Assembly: GCA_046233115.1 (NCBI GenBank)
Contig: JBJXHM010000006.1
Span: forward strand, 186,001-250,000
DNA: 64,000 nucleotides
Source: JACOMY01 sp046233115
GTDB lineage: Bacteria > Pseudomonadota > Alphaproteobacteria > Kiloniellales > JACOMY01
Direction: 5' to 3'
The notes under the pieces are model-generated. The model searched no databases. It was given only the letters and a program-made list of their open reading frames with translations, and was not told where the DNA came from. Position numbers and translations under genes: made by a program. How positions within the stretch are numbered: position 1 is the first letter of the stretch; the number at the start of each line of letters is the position of its first letter. Shown piece by piece: positions 1 to 9,841 of the stretch.

Positions 1-3000
1 GCTGGTAGTTGTCGCGCAGCACCAGATGGGCGACCTCGTCGGTCATCTCCTCCAGCAAGGCGTTGCGATCGGCCTCCGGCAGCAGGTTCCGGGCGATGGC
101 TTCGCGCAGCAGGATCTTGATGTTGACCTCGTGGTCTGAGCAGTCGACCCCGGCGGAGTTGTCGAGCGCATCGGTGTTGATCTTGACCCCGGCCAAGTTG
201 GCCTCGATGCGTCCGCGCTGGGTCACGCCCAGGTTCGCGCCCTCACCCACCACCTTGGCACGAAGCTGACCGGCGTCGATGCGGAGCCCGTCGTTGGTTC
301 TGTCGCCGGCATCGGCATTGCTCTCGCCGGATGCCTTCACGTAGGTGCCGATGCCGCCGAACCACAGCAGGTCGATCGGCGCCTTCAGGATCGTGTTGAT
401 CAGGTCGTTGGGTGCCAGGTGCTCCGCCTCGCAGCCCAGGATCTCGCGCATCTCGGGGCTGAGCGGGATCGACTTCAGGCTGCGCGGGAAGACACCGCCG
501 CCGGTCGAGATCAGCGACTTGTCGTAGTCGTCCCAGGTCGAGCGCGGTAGCTGGAACAGCCGCTGGCGCTCGGCGAAGGAGGCCGCCGGGTCGGGGTTGG
601 GGTCGATGAAGACGTGCAGGTGGTTGAAGGCGGCGACCAGCTTGATCTCTTCGGACAGCAGCATGCCGTTGCCGAAGACATCGCCCGACATGTCGCCGAC
701 GCCGACCACGCTGAAGGGCTGGGTCTGGGTATCGTGGCCCAGCTCGCGGAAGTGGCGCTTCACGCTCTCCCAGGCGCCGCGCGCGGTGATGCCCATCTTC
801 TTGTGGTCATAGCCGGCAGAGCCGCCCGAGGCGAAGGCGTCGTCCAACCAGAAACCGTAGTCCTGCGAGATGCCGTTGGCGATGTCGGAGAAGGTGGCCG
901 TGCCCTTGTCAGCGGCCACCACCAGGTAGGGATCATCCTCGTCGTGCCGCACCACGCTCTTCGGCGGCACCACCTCACCCTCGACCAGGTTGTCGGTGAT
1001 GTCGAGCAGGCCCTGCATCAGCAGGCGGTAGCAGGCGATGCCTTCCTGCTGGACCTCCTCGCGGCTGCCGCCCTTGGGCGGGCGCTTGACGATGAAGCCG
1101 CCCTTTGAGCCGACCGGCACGATAACCACGTTCTTCACCATCTGTGCCTTCATCAGGCCCAGGATCTCGGTGCGGAAGTCCTCCGGCCGGTCCGACCAGC
1201 GGATGCCGCCGCGCGCGACCTTGCCGCCGCGCAGGTGGATGCCCTCCATGCGCGGGCTGTAGACCGAAACCTCGACCATGGGCCGGGGCTCCGGCAGGCC
1301 GGCCAGCTTGCGGCTGTCCAGCTTGAAGGAGATGTAGCCCTTGGGATTGCCGGCCGCGTCGGGCTGAAAGAAGTTGGTCCTCAGGCTGTTGTCGATGGCG
1401 TTCCAGAAACGGCGCAGGATGCGGTCCTCGTCGAGGCTCGCGACCTTGTCCAGGCCTTCGCGCAGGGCCGCCTCGATCTCCTCGGTACGCTGGTCGCGTT
1501 CGCCTTCGCGCTGCGGGTCGAAGCGGGTGTGGAAGAGCTCGACCAGCAGCCGGGCGATCGCCGCGTTGCCCACCAGCGCCTGGATGCTGTAGGCCTGACT
1601 CAGCATGCTGCCGGTCTGGTGCAGGTACTTGGTGTAGGCACGCAGCAGGGCCACGTCCCGCGCGCGCAGCCCGCCCCGGGTCACCAGTTGGTTCAGGCCG
1701 TCGTCCTCGACCAGGTACCACCAGAGCTGGGTCAGGGCCTCCTCGAACAGCGGCTTCAGCTCCGCGACCGGCACCGCGTCCTCCGGCGCCTCCAGCGCCA
1801 GGTCGTGCAGCCAGATGGTGCGCTGCTGCTCCTCCACCATCACGCCCATGCGGTAGGGGCCATCGTCGCGCAGAACGCGGAAGCCCAGGTTCTCCAGCAT
1901 CGGGATCAGGTCGCTCAGCGGCAGTGGCCCGTCCAGCCGGCCGGCACGCATGTGGAAGAGGCTGGTTTCCTTCTCGTAGCCCAGCCGCACGGTCAGGGCA
2001 TCGCCGGCCAGCAAGGACTCGAAATCGGTGAAGTCGGCGACCGCGCGGACCGGCGGGAAACGGTCGGAATAGGCGACCGAGACCCCGCTGGCGTAGCGTC
2101 GGAACAGCCTGAGGCCCTCCAGCTCGCCCTTGTCGGCGATCAGCGCCTGGCGCAGGCGGTCGGTCCAGGAGCGCGCGGCCTCGGCCAGCAGGGCCTCGAC
2201 CTCCTCCAGGTCGGGCAGCGGCGGCGGGTTCGGATTGCGGTGCAGGATGTAGTGCAGGCGCGCCAGCCGGGTCTCCTCCGGCAGGAAGGCGCTGGCGCTG
2301 GCCACGGTGGAGCTGAGTTGGCTGGCCAACAGGTCGCCCAGGCGCTGGCGCAGCGCGCCGGAGTAGCCCTCTCTCGGAGTATAGACCAGCGCAGTGATGT
2401 AGCGGTCGAAAGGATCGCGGCGCAGGAAGAGCGTGGTCTTGGCCCGGTCCTGCAGCGCCAGGATGCTCATAACGACGCTGTAGACCTCGTCCTCCGAGGC
2501 CTGCAGCAGCTCGTCGCGCGGATAGGTCTCCAGGATGTGCAGCAGGGCCTTGCCATCGTGACTACGCGGATCGAGGCCGGCCCGCGCGATCACCCGCTCC
2601 ACCTTGCCCTTCAGCAGCGGCACGTTGCGCGGCGAGGCGTGATAGGCGGTCGAGGTCAGGAGGCCGATGAAGCGCAGTTCGCCCTGCAGCCGGCCGTCGT
2701 CGTCGAAGGTCTTGACGATCAGCACGTCCATCGGGATGCGCCGGTGCACCCGCGAGGGATGGTCGCTCTTGGTGATCAGCAACTGGTCGGGCGCGTCGTG
2801 AAAGGCGCGTATCTCCTCCGGCACGGTGCTGCCGCTGTGCGCATGGTCGAAGAGCGTGAAGTCGGGCGCCGTCGCCAGGCCGAGGTCGGAGCCGTGCACC
2901 TGATGATAGGTGATGTCCCCGTCCTGCTCCTCGTAGGTATAGGCGCGGAAGCCCAGGAAGGTGAAATGGTCGGCGATCAGCCAGGTGAAGAAGGAGGCCG

Positions 3001-3658
3001 CCTCGGCCGCCGCCAGGTCGCTCTTCTCGGTGATGCCGCCGCTGCGCCGCGCCAGCTCCAGCGCCGTCGCCTCGGCCCGCTGCAGCATGGGGCGCCAGTC
3101 GGTCACGGATCGGCGGACGTCGCTGAGGACATTGTCGATACCCTGGATCAGGGCGGCCTCGGTATCGTTACCGGTCAGGCGGTCCATCGAGATGGTCATC
3201 CAGGACTCGCGCTTCTCACAGCTCTCGTCCTCGAAGGCAACCAGCCTGCCCTCTTCGTCGCGCCGCACCGAGATGATGGGATGCAGCACGTAGGAGATGC
3301 CGACCCCCTGCGCCGTCAGCTCCGAGATCACGGAATCGACCAGGAAGGGCATGTCGTCGTTGATGATCCGCAAGGTCGAGTGGACGGCCAGGTCCTTGGG
3401 CTGGTCGGCGCCGTGGCTGACCACCTGGACGATCGGCTTCCTGGGCGTACGCGTCTCGGCCGTGCGCAGCAGCTCGACCGCGGTCACCGCCAGCGCTTCC
3501 GCCCCACGCTCCTTCATCTCCTCCAGGCTGACACCGGCATAGAGCTTGGCGATCAGGCGCTCGACCCAGGTCTTCTGCTCGCCTTCCATCATCGCCATGG
3601 CGCCGACGACGATGGCCTGTTTGAGCACGGCTTCCTTATCCGAGGTTTGCTCCCCCAT
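1..3658 (-). CDS. NAD-specific glutamate dehydrogenase, large (180-kDa) class, N-terminal part
   Basis: Oxidative deamination of L-glutamate to 2-oxoglutarate and ammonia with NAD, in the cytosol. About 1219 codons are visible of a family that usually has about 1600; the C-terminal quarter lies beyond the left edge. The start is the ATG at 3658, preceded by GGAGGAG. The N-terminal half shows the family's long regulatory extension. The catalytic part includes VPVGSKGGF (about residue 855) and, close to the edge, LVLRDNYQ, both typical of the large GDH class. A long open frame on the opposite strand over this gene is a codon-bias shadow. The gene diverges from the PadR operon; nothing suggests shared control. 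Confidence 0.95.
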   Translation of the reverse strand, partial: MGEQTSDKEAVLKQAIVVGAMAMMEGEQKTWVERLIAKLYAGVSLEEMKERGAEALAVTAVELLRTAETRTPRKPIVQVVSHGADQPKDLAVHSTLRIINDDMPFLVDSVISELTAQGVGISYVLHPIISVRRDEEGRLVAFEDESCEKRESWMTISMDRLTGNDTEAALIQGIDNVLSDVRRSVTDWRPMLQRAEATALELARRSGGITEKSDLAAAEAASFFTWLIADHFTFLGFRAYTYEEQDGDITYHQVHGSDLGLATAPDFTLFDHAHSGSTVPEEIRAFHDAPDQLLITKSDHPSRVHRRIPMDVLIVKTFDDDGRLQGELRFIGLLTSTAYHASPRNVPLLKGKVERVIARAGLDPRSHDGKALLHILETYPRDELLQASEDEVYSVVMSILALQDRAKTTLFLRRDPFDRYITALVYTPREGYSGALRQRLGDLLASQLSSTVASASAFLPEETRLARLHYILHRNPNPPPLPDLEEVEALLAEAARSWTDRLRQALIADKGELEGLRLFRRYASGVSVAYSDRFPPVRAVADFTDFESLLAGDALTVRLGYEKETSLFHMRAGRLDGPLPLSDLIPMLENLGFRVLRDDGPYRMGVMVEEQQRTIWLHDLALEAPEDAVPVAELKPLFEEALTQLWWYLVEDDGLNQLVTRGGLRARDVALLRAYTKYLHQTGSMLSQAYSIQALVGNAAIARLLVELFHTRFDPQREGERDQRTEEIEAALREGLDKVASLDEDRILRRFWNAIDNSLRTNFFQPDAAGNPKGYISFKLDSRKLAGLPEPRPMVEVSVYSPRMEGIHLRGGKVARGGIRWSDRPEDFRTEILGLMKAQMVKNVVIVPVGSKGGFIVKRPPKGGSREEVQQEGIACYRLLMQGLLDITDNLVEGEVVPPKSVVRHDEDDPYLVVAADKGTATFSDIANGISQDYGFWLDDAFASGGSAGYDHKKMGITARGAWESVKRHFRELGHDTQTQPFSVVGVGDMSGDVFGNGMLLSEEIKLVAAFNHLHVFIDPNPDPAASFAERQRLFQLPRSTWDDYDKSLISTGGGVFPRSLKSIPLSPEMREILGCEAEHLAPNDLINTILKAPIDLLWFGGIGTYVKASGESNADAGDRTNDGLRIDAGQLRAKVVGEGANLGVTQRGRIEANLAGVKINTDALDNSAGVDCSDHEVNIKILLREAIARNLLPEADRNALLEEMTDEVAHLVLRDNYQ

Positions 3659-4087
3659 GGGTCTCTCCTCCAGTCATTCTTCGTTCGTTGCGCCACCGCT
3701 TCCGGTCGCTTCCCCACTACAACGCCGGGGGAGCATCGCAAGCAATCATTAATCTGTGACGCACCGCACCCGAAGCGCCCGCCGTCGCCTGGCCCCACGC
3801 AAGCCCTGCGCTCCTCCGCCAGAGCCACCGCAGCCAGCCAAGAGCTGGTCTCGATAGACAAGAATTACAACAACCACATCAAGGGATTATGTCTCGCTCG
3901 TGACGCCGTTGCGGCGCTTCGCGCTGGCTTCGAGCCGGCGCGGCAAATCGGTCACAGGGGCGCCGTTGCCGGCAGTTTGGCGGCGCTTCCCCTCTGGCAA
4001 AACTATCGAAACATCATATATCGGGCTGATATAATCGGCGGGCGTCCCGCGTAACACTGCGCAAGCAGGCCGACGAAGGCTGAAAAC
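3659..4087. other. Divergent intergenic region between the GDH and PadR genes
   Basis: A 429-bp gene-free stretch with the start regions of two divergent units. The GDH side holds its Shine-Dalgarno and a slightly AT-richer patch near 3855-3890 that could hold a promoter, but no convincing -35/-10 pair was found. The PadR side holds the palindrome at 4017-4033. No small gene with a credible start and codon use was seen. Confidence 0.5.
4017..4033. promoter_or_regulatory. Candidate operator for the adjacent PadR regulator
   Basis: Perfect inverted repeat TATATC-GGGCT-GATATA, 55 bp upstream of the PadR start and strikingly AT-rich for this genome. PadR regulators commonly bind AT-rich dyads that overlap their own promoters. 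The autoregulatory role is inferred from position and symmetry. Confidence 0.5.
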
Positions 4088-4696
4088 ATGGATACGAGAA
4101 CACTCTGCCTCGCGGCGCTGCTGCGCCGCGAAAGCAGCGGCTACGAGATCAAGAAACGCCTGGACGAGCCGCCCTTCTGCCACTTCCAGGACACCGGCTT
4201 CGGCTCGATCTATCCGGCGCTGACCCGGCTGGCCAACGAGGGCCTGATCGAGGGCACGGAGCAGGCCCAAGCCAAGCGGCCGGACAAGCGCGTCTTCAGC
4301 CTGACCGAGGCCGGCCGCGCGCACCTGATCGAGGCGCTGATGCAGCCGCCGGGACCGGACCGCTTCCGCTCCGACTTCATCTTCTGCCTCTTCATGTCCG
4401 ACCTGCTGCCGCGCAGCCATGTGCTGAAGATCGTCGACGCGCGGGTGGCGGAGCTGACGGCGACCCTGGAGCGGATGGAGGCCTGCGACGCCGCGGTCTC
4501 GCGCCGCGCTCATCGTTTCGTCTTCGACCTGGGTTACAGCTTCTACAGGAACGAGCGCGACTTCCTGGTCGCCAACCGTCATCGCCTGCTGGAGGAGGTC
4601 GACGACCCCGCCGAGCCCCGTCAGGACACTCGGCAGGCCCCCCGGCAGGACAAGATACAGGCCGCGCCCGACCGCCGGGTCGGCGACGCCCTCTAA
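4088..4696 (+). CDS. PadR family transcriptional regulator
   Basis: Predicted DNA-binding repressor of 202 residues. The N-terminal winged helix (residues about 1-75) has the family pattern: LLRRESSGYEIKKRL, then GSIYPALTRLANEGLIE, then the wing and FSLTEAGRAHL. The C-terminal half (about 90-180) is helical, as in long PadR proteins that dimerise through that region. GAAGG lies 9 nt before the ATG. It is followed after 13 bp by an RND adaptor gene and then an RND pump, so it most likely controls that efflux operon and itself. The ligand cannot be told from sequence. Confidence 0.9.
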   Translation: MDTRTLCLAALLRRESSGYEIKKRLDEPPFCHFQDTGFGSIYPALTRLANEGLIEGTEQAQAKRPDKRVFSLTEAGRAHLIEALMQPPGPDRFRSDFIFCLFMSDLLPRSHVLKIVDARVAELTATLERMEACDAAVSRRAHRFVFDLGYSFYRNERDFLVANRHRLLEEVDDPAEPRQDTRQAPRQDKIQAAPDRRVGDAL

Positions 4697-4709
4697 CACG
4701 AGAGCCGTC

Positions 4710-5816
4710 ATGAAGACCTCCCTCATCCTGGCAACGGTCATCGCCATTGCCGCGATCCTCTGGATCGGCTCCGGTTTCCTCGATCCGGAAGCCAGCGAGC
4801 CCGAGGTGCAGAAGCCGCCGGCACCGGTGGCCCACCTGGCAGAAGCACCCAGCGTGCGGGTGCGCGACCTGCAGGCCGAGCCGCACGCCCGCACGATCGA
4901 ACTGCGCGGCTCCACCGAGGCACGCCGCGCCGTGGACCTGAAGAGCGAGACCTACGGCACGATCGAGGAGTTCCTGGTGCCGGAGAACAGCCTGGTCCGC
5001 CAGGGTGACGTGCTGGCCCGCCTGGACGTGGCCGACCGCGAGGCCAATCTGCGCGAGGCCCAGGCCCTGCTGCGCCAGCGCCAGATCGAACACGAGGCCT
5101 CGCGCACGCTCGCCACCAAGGGCTATCGCTCCGAGACCGAGCGCGCGGCCTCCGCCGCCGCCCTGGAGGCTGCCCAGGCGCGGGTCGAGGCCGCCCAGAT
5201 CGAACTCGACCACACCGAGCTGAAGGCGCCCTTCAGCGGCTTCCTCGAGCGCCAGCTGATGGAGGTCGGCGACTATGCCGAGCGCGGCGACCCCATCGCC
5301 CGCCTGGTGGAGCTGAGCCCGCTCCGGGTCGTGGGCTACGCCAACGAGTCGGAGGTGCTGGCCCTGCAGCTCGGCCTCCCGGGCAAGGCGCGGCTGACCA
5401 ACGGCCGCACCGTCGACGGCCGCATCGCCTTCCTGGCGCAGGAGGCCGAACCCCAGACCCGCACCTTCCGGGTCGAACTGGAGATCAACAACCGCGACTT
5501 CAGCACGCCGGCGGGCGTCACTGCCGACGTCATCGTCACCCTGCCTCCGGAGCCCGCCCACAAGGTCTCCCCGGCACTGCTGACCCTGGACCGCGAGGGC
5601 AGGCTCGGGATCAAGATCGTGGACCGGGACAACAGGGCCCACTTCGTCCCCGTCGAGGTGATCGACGACGAGGCCGACGGCGTGTGGCTCAGCGGTCTGC
5701 CCTACGAGGCCCGCGTCATCACCGTCGGACAGGAGTTCGCCAAGGACGGCGAGGTGGTGCGCCCGGTTCCCGAGAAGCCCGCCGCCGGCGCGGCGAAGGC
5801 CGAGCCCGCGACATGA
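4710..5816 (+). CDS. RND efflux periplasmic adaptor (HlyD/MFP family)
   Basis: Membrane fusion protein of 368 residues that would link the inner-membrane pump encoded next to it to an outer-membrane channel. It has an uncleaved N-terminal anchor or signal (residues 1-20), a barrel-sandwich region (VDLKSETYGTIEEF...LVRQGDVLARLD, about 75-115), a helical hairpin rich in Ala, Glu and Arg (about 115-165), the second lipoyl half (ELKAPFSGFLERQLMEVGDY) and a C-terminal beta-barrel. Its stop overlaps the start of the pump gene in an ATGA, indicating translational coupling. No outer-membrane factor gene follows, so a distant TolC-like partner is expected. Confidence 0.93.
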   Translation: MKTSLILATVIAIAAILWIGSGFLDPEASEPEVQKPPAPVAHLAEAPSVRVRDLQAEPHARTIELRGSTEARRAVDLKSETYGTIEEFLVPENSLVRQGDVLARLDVADREANLREAQALLRQRQIEHEASRTLATKGYRSETERAASAAALEAAQARVEAAQIELDHTELKAPFSGFLERQLMEVGDYAERGDPIARLVELSPLRVVGYANESEVLALQLGLPGKARLTNGRTVDGRIAFLAQEAEPQTRTFRVELEINNRDFSTPAGVTADVIVTLPPEPAHKVSPALLTLDREGRLGIKIVDRDNRAHFVPVEVIDDEADGVWLSGLPYEARVITVGQEFAKDGEVVRPVPEKPAAGAAKAEPAT

Positions 5817-8800
5817 GCGCCACGCCGGCCCAAGGAGGCGGCCATGGGGGCGGCCTGATCTCCTGGTGCATTCATCGCGCCAGGCTGATCATCGCCATCC
5901 TCTGCCTGTTGCTGCTGGCGGGCATCGTCGCCTACCAGCAGATCCCGAAGGAGGCCGACCCCGACATCAACATCCCCAACATCTACGTCTCGCTGGCGCT
6001 GGAGGGAATCTCGCCGGAGGACGCCGAGCGGCTGCTGGTGAAGCCGATGGAGCAGGAGCTGACCGGGATCGAGGGCCTGAAGGAGATCAGCTCCACCTCC
6101 TACCAGGGCGGCGCCAACGTGCTGCTGGAGTTCCAGGCCGGCTTCGACGCCGACAAGGCCCTGGTCGACGTCCGCGAGAAGGTCGACCTGGCCAAGCCCG
6201 AGCTGCCGGAGGACGCCGAGGAACCGATCGTCAAGGAGATCAACCTCAGCCTCTTCCCGGTGGTCGTGGTCAGCCTCTCCGGCCAGGTCTCCGAGCAGAG
6301 CCTGGTCGCCACCGCCGAGCTGCTGAAGGACCAGATCGAAGGCATCCCCGACGTGCTGGAGGTGGAGATCGGCGGCGACCGCGAGGACGCCATCGACCTG
6401 ATCGTCGACCCGGTCAGGCTGGATACCTACGGCCTGGAGATCCTGGATCTGGCCCAGGAGGTCGAGCGCGGCAACCGCCTGGTCGCCGCCGGCTCGCTGG
6501 ACAGCGGCGCCGGCCGCTTCCCGGTCAAGGTGCCGGGCCTGATCGAGACCTACGACGACCTGATCAACATGCCGGTGAAGAGCGACGGCAGCTCGGTCCT
6601 GACCCTGGGCGACCTGGTTCAGGTGCGGCGCGGCTACAAGGACCCGCTGACCTTCGCCCGGGTGAACGGCGAGCCGGCGGTGACCCTCGAGGTCTCCAAG
6701 CGCATCGGCGCCAACATCGTCGAGACCATCGACGAGGTGCGCCGCATCGTCGAGCTGGCCAAGCCGAACCTGCCCGAGGGCATGACCATCTCGATCAGCC
6801 AGGACAAGTCGGCCGACATCAGCCGCATGCTGACCGACCTGCAGAACAACGTGCTCTCCGCCGTGCTGCTGGTGATGATCGTCATCGTCGGCGTGCTCGG
6901 CTTGCGCTCCGGCCTGCTGGTCGGCGTCGCCATTCCGGGCTCCTTCCTCACCGGCATCCTGGTGCTGGCCGCCGCCGGCCTCACCGTTAACGTGGTGGTG
7001 CTCTTCAGCCTGATCATGGCGACCGGCATGCTGGTCGACGGCGCCATCATCGTGGTCGAGTATGCCGAGCGCCGCATGTCGGAGGGCGCCGGCCGCGCCC
7101 AGGCCTTCACCGAGGCGGCCAAGCGGATGAGCTGGCCGATCATCACCTCGACGGCGACGACGCTCTCGGCCTTCCTGCCGCTGGTCTTCTGGCCGGGCGT
7201 GGTCGGCGAGTTCATGAAGTACCTGCCGATCACCCTGCTGGCCACGCTCTCGGCCTCGTTACTGATGGCGCTGATCTTCGTGCCGACGCTGGGCGCCGCG
7301 CTGGGACGACGCGAGCGCCAAAGCGAGGCGGTCGAGGAGGTGGACCAGACCGAGGCCGACAGCCGCGTCGACCTCTCCCAGATCAAGGGCGTCACCCGGG
7401 TCTACCTCAACACACTGGCCTTCTGCCTGCGCCACCCGACGAAGATCGTGGCACTTGGCATCGGCATCCTGATCGGCGTCCAGGTGCTCTACGGTGCCTT
7501 CGGGCGCGGCGTCGAATTTTTCCCCGACATCGAGCCGGACAACGCCGTGCTGCAGATCCACGCCCGCGGCAACCTCTCGATCTGGGAGCGCGACAGCCTG
7601 ATGCGCGAGGTGGAAGCGCGGATCTTCGAGCTGCAAGCCGAGCGCGGCGAGTTCCACACGGTCTACGGCACCACCCAGGCCAACTCCGGCACCCGCAGCG
7701 ACGAGGCCGAGGATATCATCGGCACGGTGAACCTCGAGTTCGTCGACTGGTTCAAGCGCCGCCCCGCCAACGAGATCCTGCAGGACATCCGCGAGCGCAC
7801 CGCGGACCTGGCCGGCATCCACGTCGAGACCCGCAAGCAGGAGGCCGGCCCACCGGTCGGCAAGCCGGTACAGGTGCAGATCTCGGCCCTCAATCCCGCG
7901 CTGCTGGCCCCGGTCGCCGACGAGATCGTGGCGACGATGCAGCAGCTTGGCGGCTTCGTCGACATCGACGACGGCAAGTCGGTTCCCGGCATCGAGTGGG
8001 TGCTGGACGTGGACCGCGAGGAGGCCGCCAAGTACGGCGCCGACATCGCCCTGGTCGGCGCCTACATCCGCATGCTGACCAACGGCATGATCGTCACCAA
8101 CTACCGCCCCTACTGGGCGACCGACGAGGTCGACGTGCTGCTGCGCCTGCCGGAGGACTACCGCCACCTGGCGCAGATGGACCGGATCCGCATCGAGACG
8201 CCGATGGGCAGCGTGCCGATGTCGAAGTTCGTGACCCGTAAGGCCGAGCCCAAGGTCTCGCTGATCCGTCGCGTCGACGGCTATCGCACCATCACGGTCC
8301 GCGCCGACGTCGGCATCGACCCTGCGACCGGCGAGCCCTACCTGGTCGCCGACAAGATCGTCGAGCTGGGCCAGGCGCTGGCCGACAAGGCGGTGCCCAA
8401 CGGCGTGCTGGTCGAGTTCCGCGGTGAGCAGGAAGACCAGAACGAGGCCCAGGCCTTCCTCGGCCAGGCTTTCATGGCGGCGCTCTTCCTGATCGCGGTG
8501 ATCCTGCTGGCGCAGTTCAACTCCTTCTTCTCGGTGACTCTGATCCTCACCTCGATCGTCATGTCGACGATCGGCGTCTTCATCGGCCTGCTGATCACCG
8601 ACCAGCCCTTCGGCATCGTCATGTGCGGCATTGGCGTGATCGCGCTGGCCGGCATCGTGGTGAACAACAACATCGTGCTGATCGATACCTTCGATAGCCT
8701 GGCGCGCATCGGCGACGGCAGCCGCGAGAGCCGGCGCGAGGCGATCCTGCGCACCGGCGTTCAGCGCCTGCGCCCGGTGGCACTGACCACCATCACCACG

Positions 8801-9118
8801 GTGCTGGGCCTGATGCCGATGGTGCTGGCGGTCAACATCGACTTCTTCACCCGCAATGTCTCGATCGGCGCGCCCTCGACTCAGTGGTGGACCCAGCTCG
8901 CCACCGCCATCGCCTTCGGCCTGGTCTTCGCCACCCTCCTGACCCTGCTGTTCACCCCCTCGGCGCTGATGCTGCGCGAGAACCTCCGGGCCTGGCGCCG
9001 CCGGCGCCGGGCGCGCAAGCGGCCGAGCATCTACGAGGAGAACCCCGACGAGGACCTGCCCGACTGGCCGGAACTGCACCCCGACCCGCCCAGCGGCGTG
9101 CGCCCGGCGGCGGAGTAG
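5813..9118 (+). CDS. RND family efflux permease (HAE1-like)
   Basis: Inner-membrane proton-driven exporter of 1101 residues. The start is the ATG overlapping the adaptor's stop (ATGA). It has TM1 at about residues 20-36, a first periplasmic loop starting PKEADPDINIPNIYVS, a TM2-6 block, a second large periplasmic loop and a TM8-12 block. In TM4 the sequence is GMLVDGAIIVVE: Asp409 matches the first of the paired aspartates of the AcrB proton relay, but the next position is Gly instead of the second Asp. TM10-11 carry GVIALAGIVVNNNIVLID. Substrate unknown; the PadR neighbour suggests induction by a small molecule. Confidence 0.93.
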   Translation: MSATPAQGGGHGGGLISWCIHRARLIIAILCLLLLAGIVAYQQIPKEADPDINIPNIYVSLALEGISPEDAERLLVKPMEQELTGIEGLKEISSTSYQGGANVLLEFQAGFDADKALVDVREKVDLAKPELPEDAEEPIVKEINLSLFPVVVVSLSGQVSEQSLVATAELLKDQIEGIPDVLEVEIGGDREDAIDLIVDPVRLDTYGLEILDLAQEVERGNRLVAAGSLDSGAGRFPVKVPGLIETYDDLINMPVKSDGSSVLTLGDLVQVRRGYKDPLTFARVNGEPAVTLEVSKRIGANIVETIDEVRRIVELAKPNLPEGMTISISQDKSADISRMLTDLQNNVLSAVLLVMIVIVGVLGLRSGLLVGVAIPGSFLTGILVLAAAGLTVNVVVLFSLIMATGMLVDGAIIVVEYAERRMSEGAGRAQAFTEAAKRMSWPIITSTATTLSAFLPLVFWPGVVGEFMKYLPITLLATLSASLLMALIFVPTLGAALGRRERQSEAVEEVDQTEADSRVDLSQIKGVTRVYLNTLAFCLRHPTKIVALGIGILIGVQVLYGAFGRGVEFFPDIEPDNAVLQIHARGNLSIWERDSLMREVEARIFELQAERGEFHTVYGTTQANSGTRSDEAEDIIGTVNLEFVDWFKRRPANEILQDIRERTADLAGIHVETRKQEAGPPVGKPVQVQISALNPALLAPVADEIVATMQQLGGFVDIDDGKSVPGIEWVLDVDREEAAKYGADIALVGAYIRMLTNGMIVTNYRPYWATDEVDVLLRLPEDYRHLAQMDRIRIETPMGSVPMSKFVTRKAEPKVSLIRRVDGYRTITVRADVGIDPATGEPYLVADKIVELGQALADKAVPNGVLVEFRGEQEDQNEAQAFLGQAFMAALFLIAVILLAQFNSFFSVTLILTSIVMSTIGVFIGLLITDQPFGIVMCGIGVIALAGIVVNNNIVLIDTFDSLARIGDGSRESRREAILRTGVQRLRPVALTTITTVLGLMPMVLAVNIDFFTRNVSIGAPSTQWWTQLATAIAFGLVFATLLTLLFTPSALMLRENLRAWRRRRRARKRPSIYEENPDEDLPDWPELHPDPPSGVRPAAE

Positions 9119-9122
9119 CGCG

Positions 9123-9731
9123 TCAACCGCGTCCGAAGGCGCGCCAGGCCATCAGCACTCGGCCCAAGGTGGTCAGCAGGCAGAGCGCGGCAAAGACCCA
9201 GGCCAGGTAGGCAAAGAGCCACGGGAACAGCAGGCAGAGGGTGAAGAAGAGGATGGTCTCCGTCCCCTCGGCCAGACCGCCGAGGTAGTAGAAAGACTTT
9301 CGGCCCCGACGTGCGTGGGTCTCGCCGCGCTTGGCAGCCAGGATCGCGTAGGCGAGGAAGGTCGTGCCGGTCCCGGCGAAACTCAGCAGCAGGAAGAGCG
9401 CCGGGACCAGAGCCTCGGGCCGGGCCAGGGCGAAGGCCACCACCAGCGCGTTGTAGACGACGAAGTCGCAGACGATGTCGAGGTAGCCGCCGAACTCCGT
9501 CATGCCGCGCTGGCGAGCAACCGCCCCGTCCAGGCCGTCGGCCAGGCGGTTCAACGCCAGCAACAGGATCGCCGGGAGGTAGGCCTCCAAGGCCACCGCG
9601 ACGCAGCCGGCGAGCCCGAAGGCGAAGCCCAGCAGGGTGACGCTGTTGGCCTCCAGCCCCAGGTGCGCGAGGCGCTTGCCCAGCCAGTCGAGGGAGGGGT
9701 CGATCACCGGCCGCACACGCGAATCGAGCAT
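9123..9731 (-). CDS. CDP-alcohol phosphatidyltransferase family membrane enzyme
   Basis: Predicted integral membrane enzyme of 202 residues that transfers a phosphatidyl or related phosphoalcohol group from a CDP-alcohol. The family signature is complete: Asp65, Asp68-Gly69, Ala72-Arg73, Gly81, Asp85 and Asp89 (LADGLDGAVAR...GGYLDIVCD). About six hydrophobic segments surround it. The start is the ATG at 9731 behind AAGGGGAGGG. It converges on the RND gene, only 4 bp separating the two stop codons. The acceptor (glycerophosphate, inositol or another) cannot be assigned. Confidence 0.9.
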   Translation of the reverse strand: MLDSRVRPVIDPSLDWLGKRLAHLGLEANSVTLLGFAFGLAGCVAVALEAYLPAILLLALNRLADGLDGAVARQRGMTEFGGYLDIVCDFVVYNALVVAFALARPEALVPALFLLLSFAGTGTTFLAYAILAAKRGETHARRGRKSFYYLGGLAEGTETILFFTLCLLFPWLFAYLAWVFAALCLLTTLGRVLMAWRAFGRG

Positions 9732-9841
9732 TGCCCTCCCCTTCGGCCGGTGGCTCAGGCTGCCATCCTACAGGCCCGCGCCCCTGGGCGGGAAGCCGAA
9801 GCGCCGGCGTTCAAGCGAGCGTGTCGGCCTGTGAGCCTGCC

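Noticed and set aside
1235..4054. 939-codon open frame on the plus strand opposite the GDH gene
   Set aside because: Its protein is rich in Gln, Val, Arg and His as expected from reading GC-rich coding DNA backwards, and the minus strand encodes a clear GDH. Shadow frame.
7259..9079. 606-codon minus-strand frame opposite the RND pump
   Set aside because: Reverse-strand codon-bias shadow; no Shine-Dalgarno and no domain.
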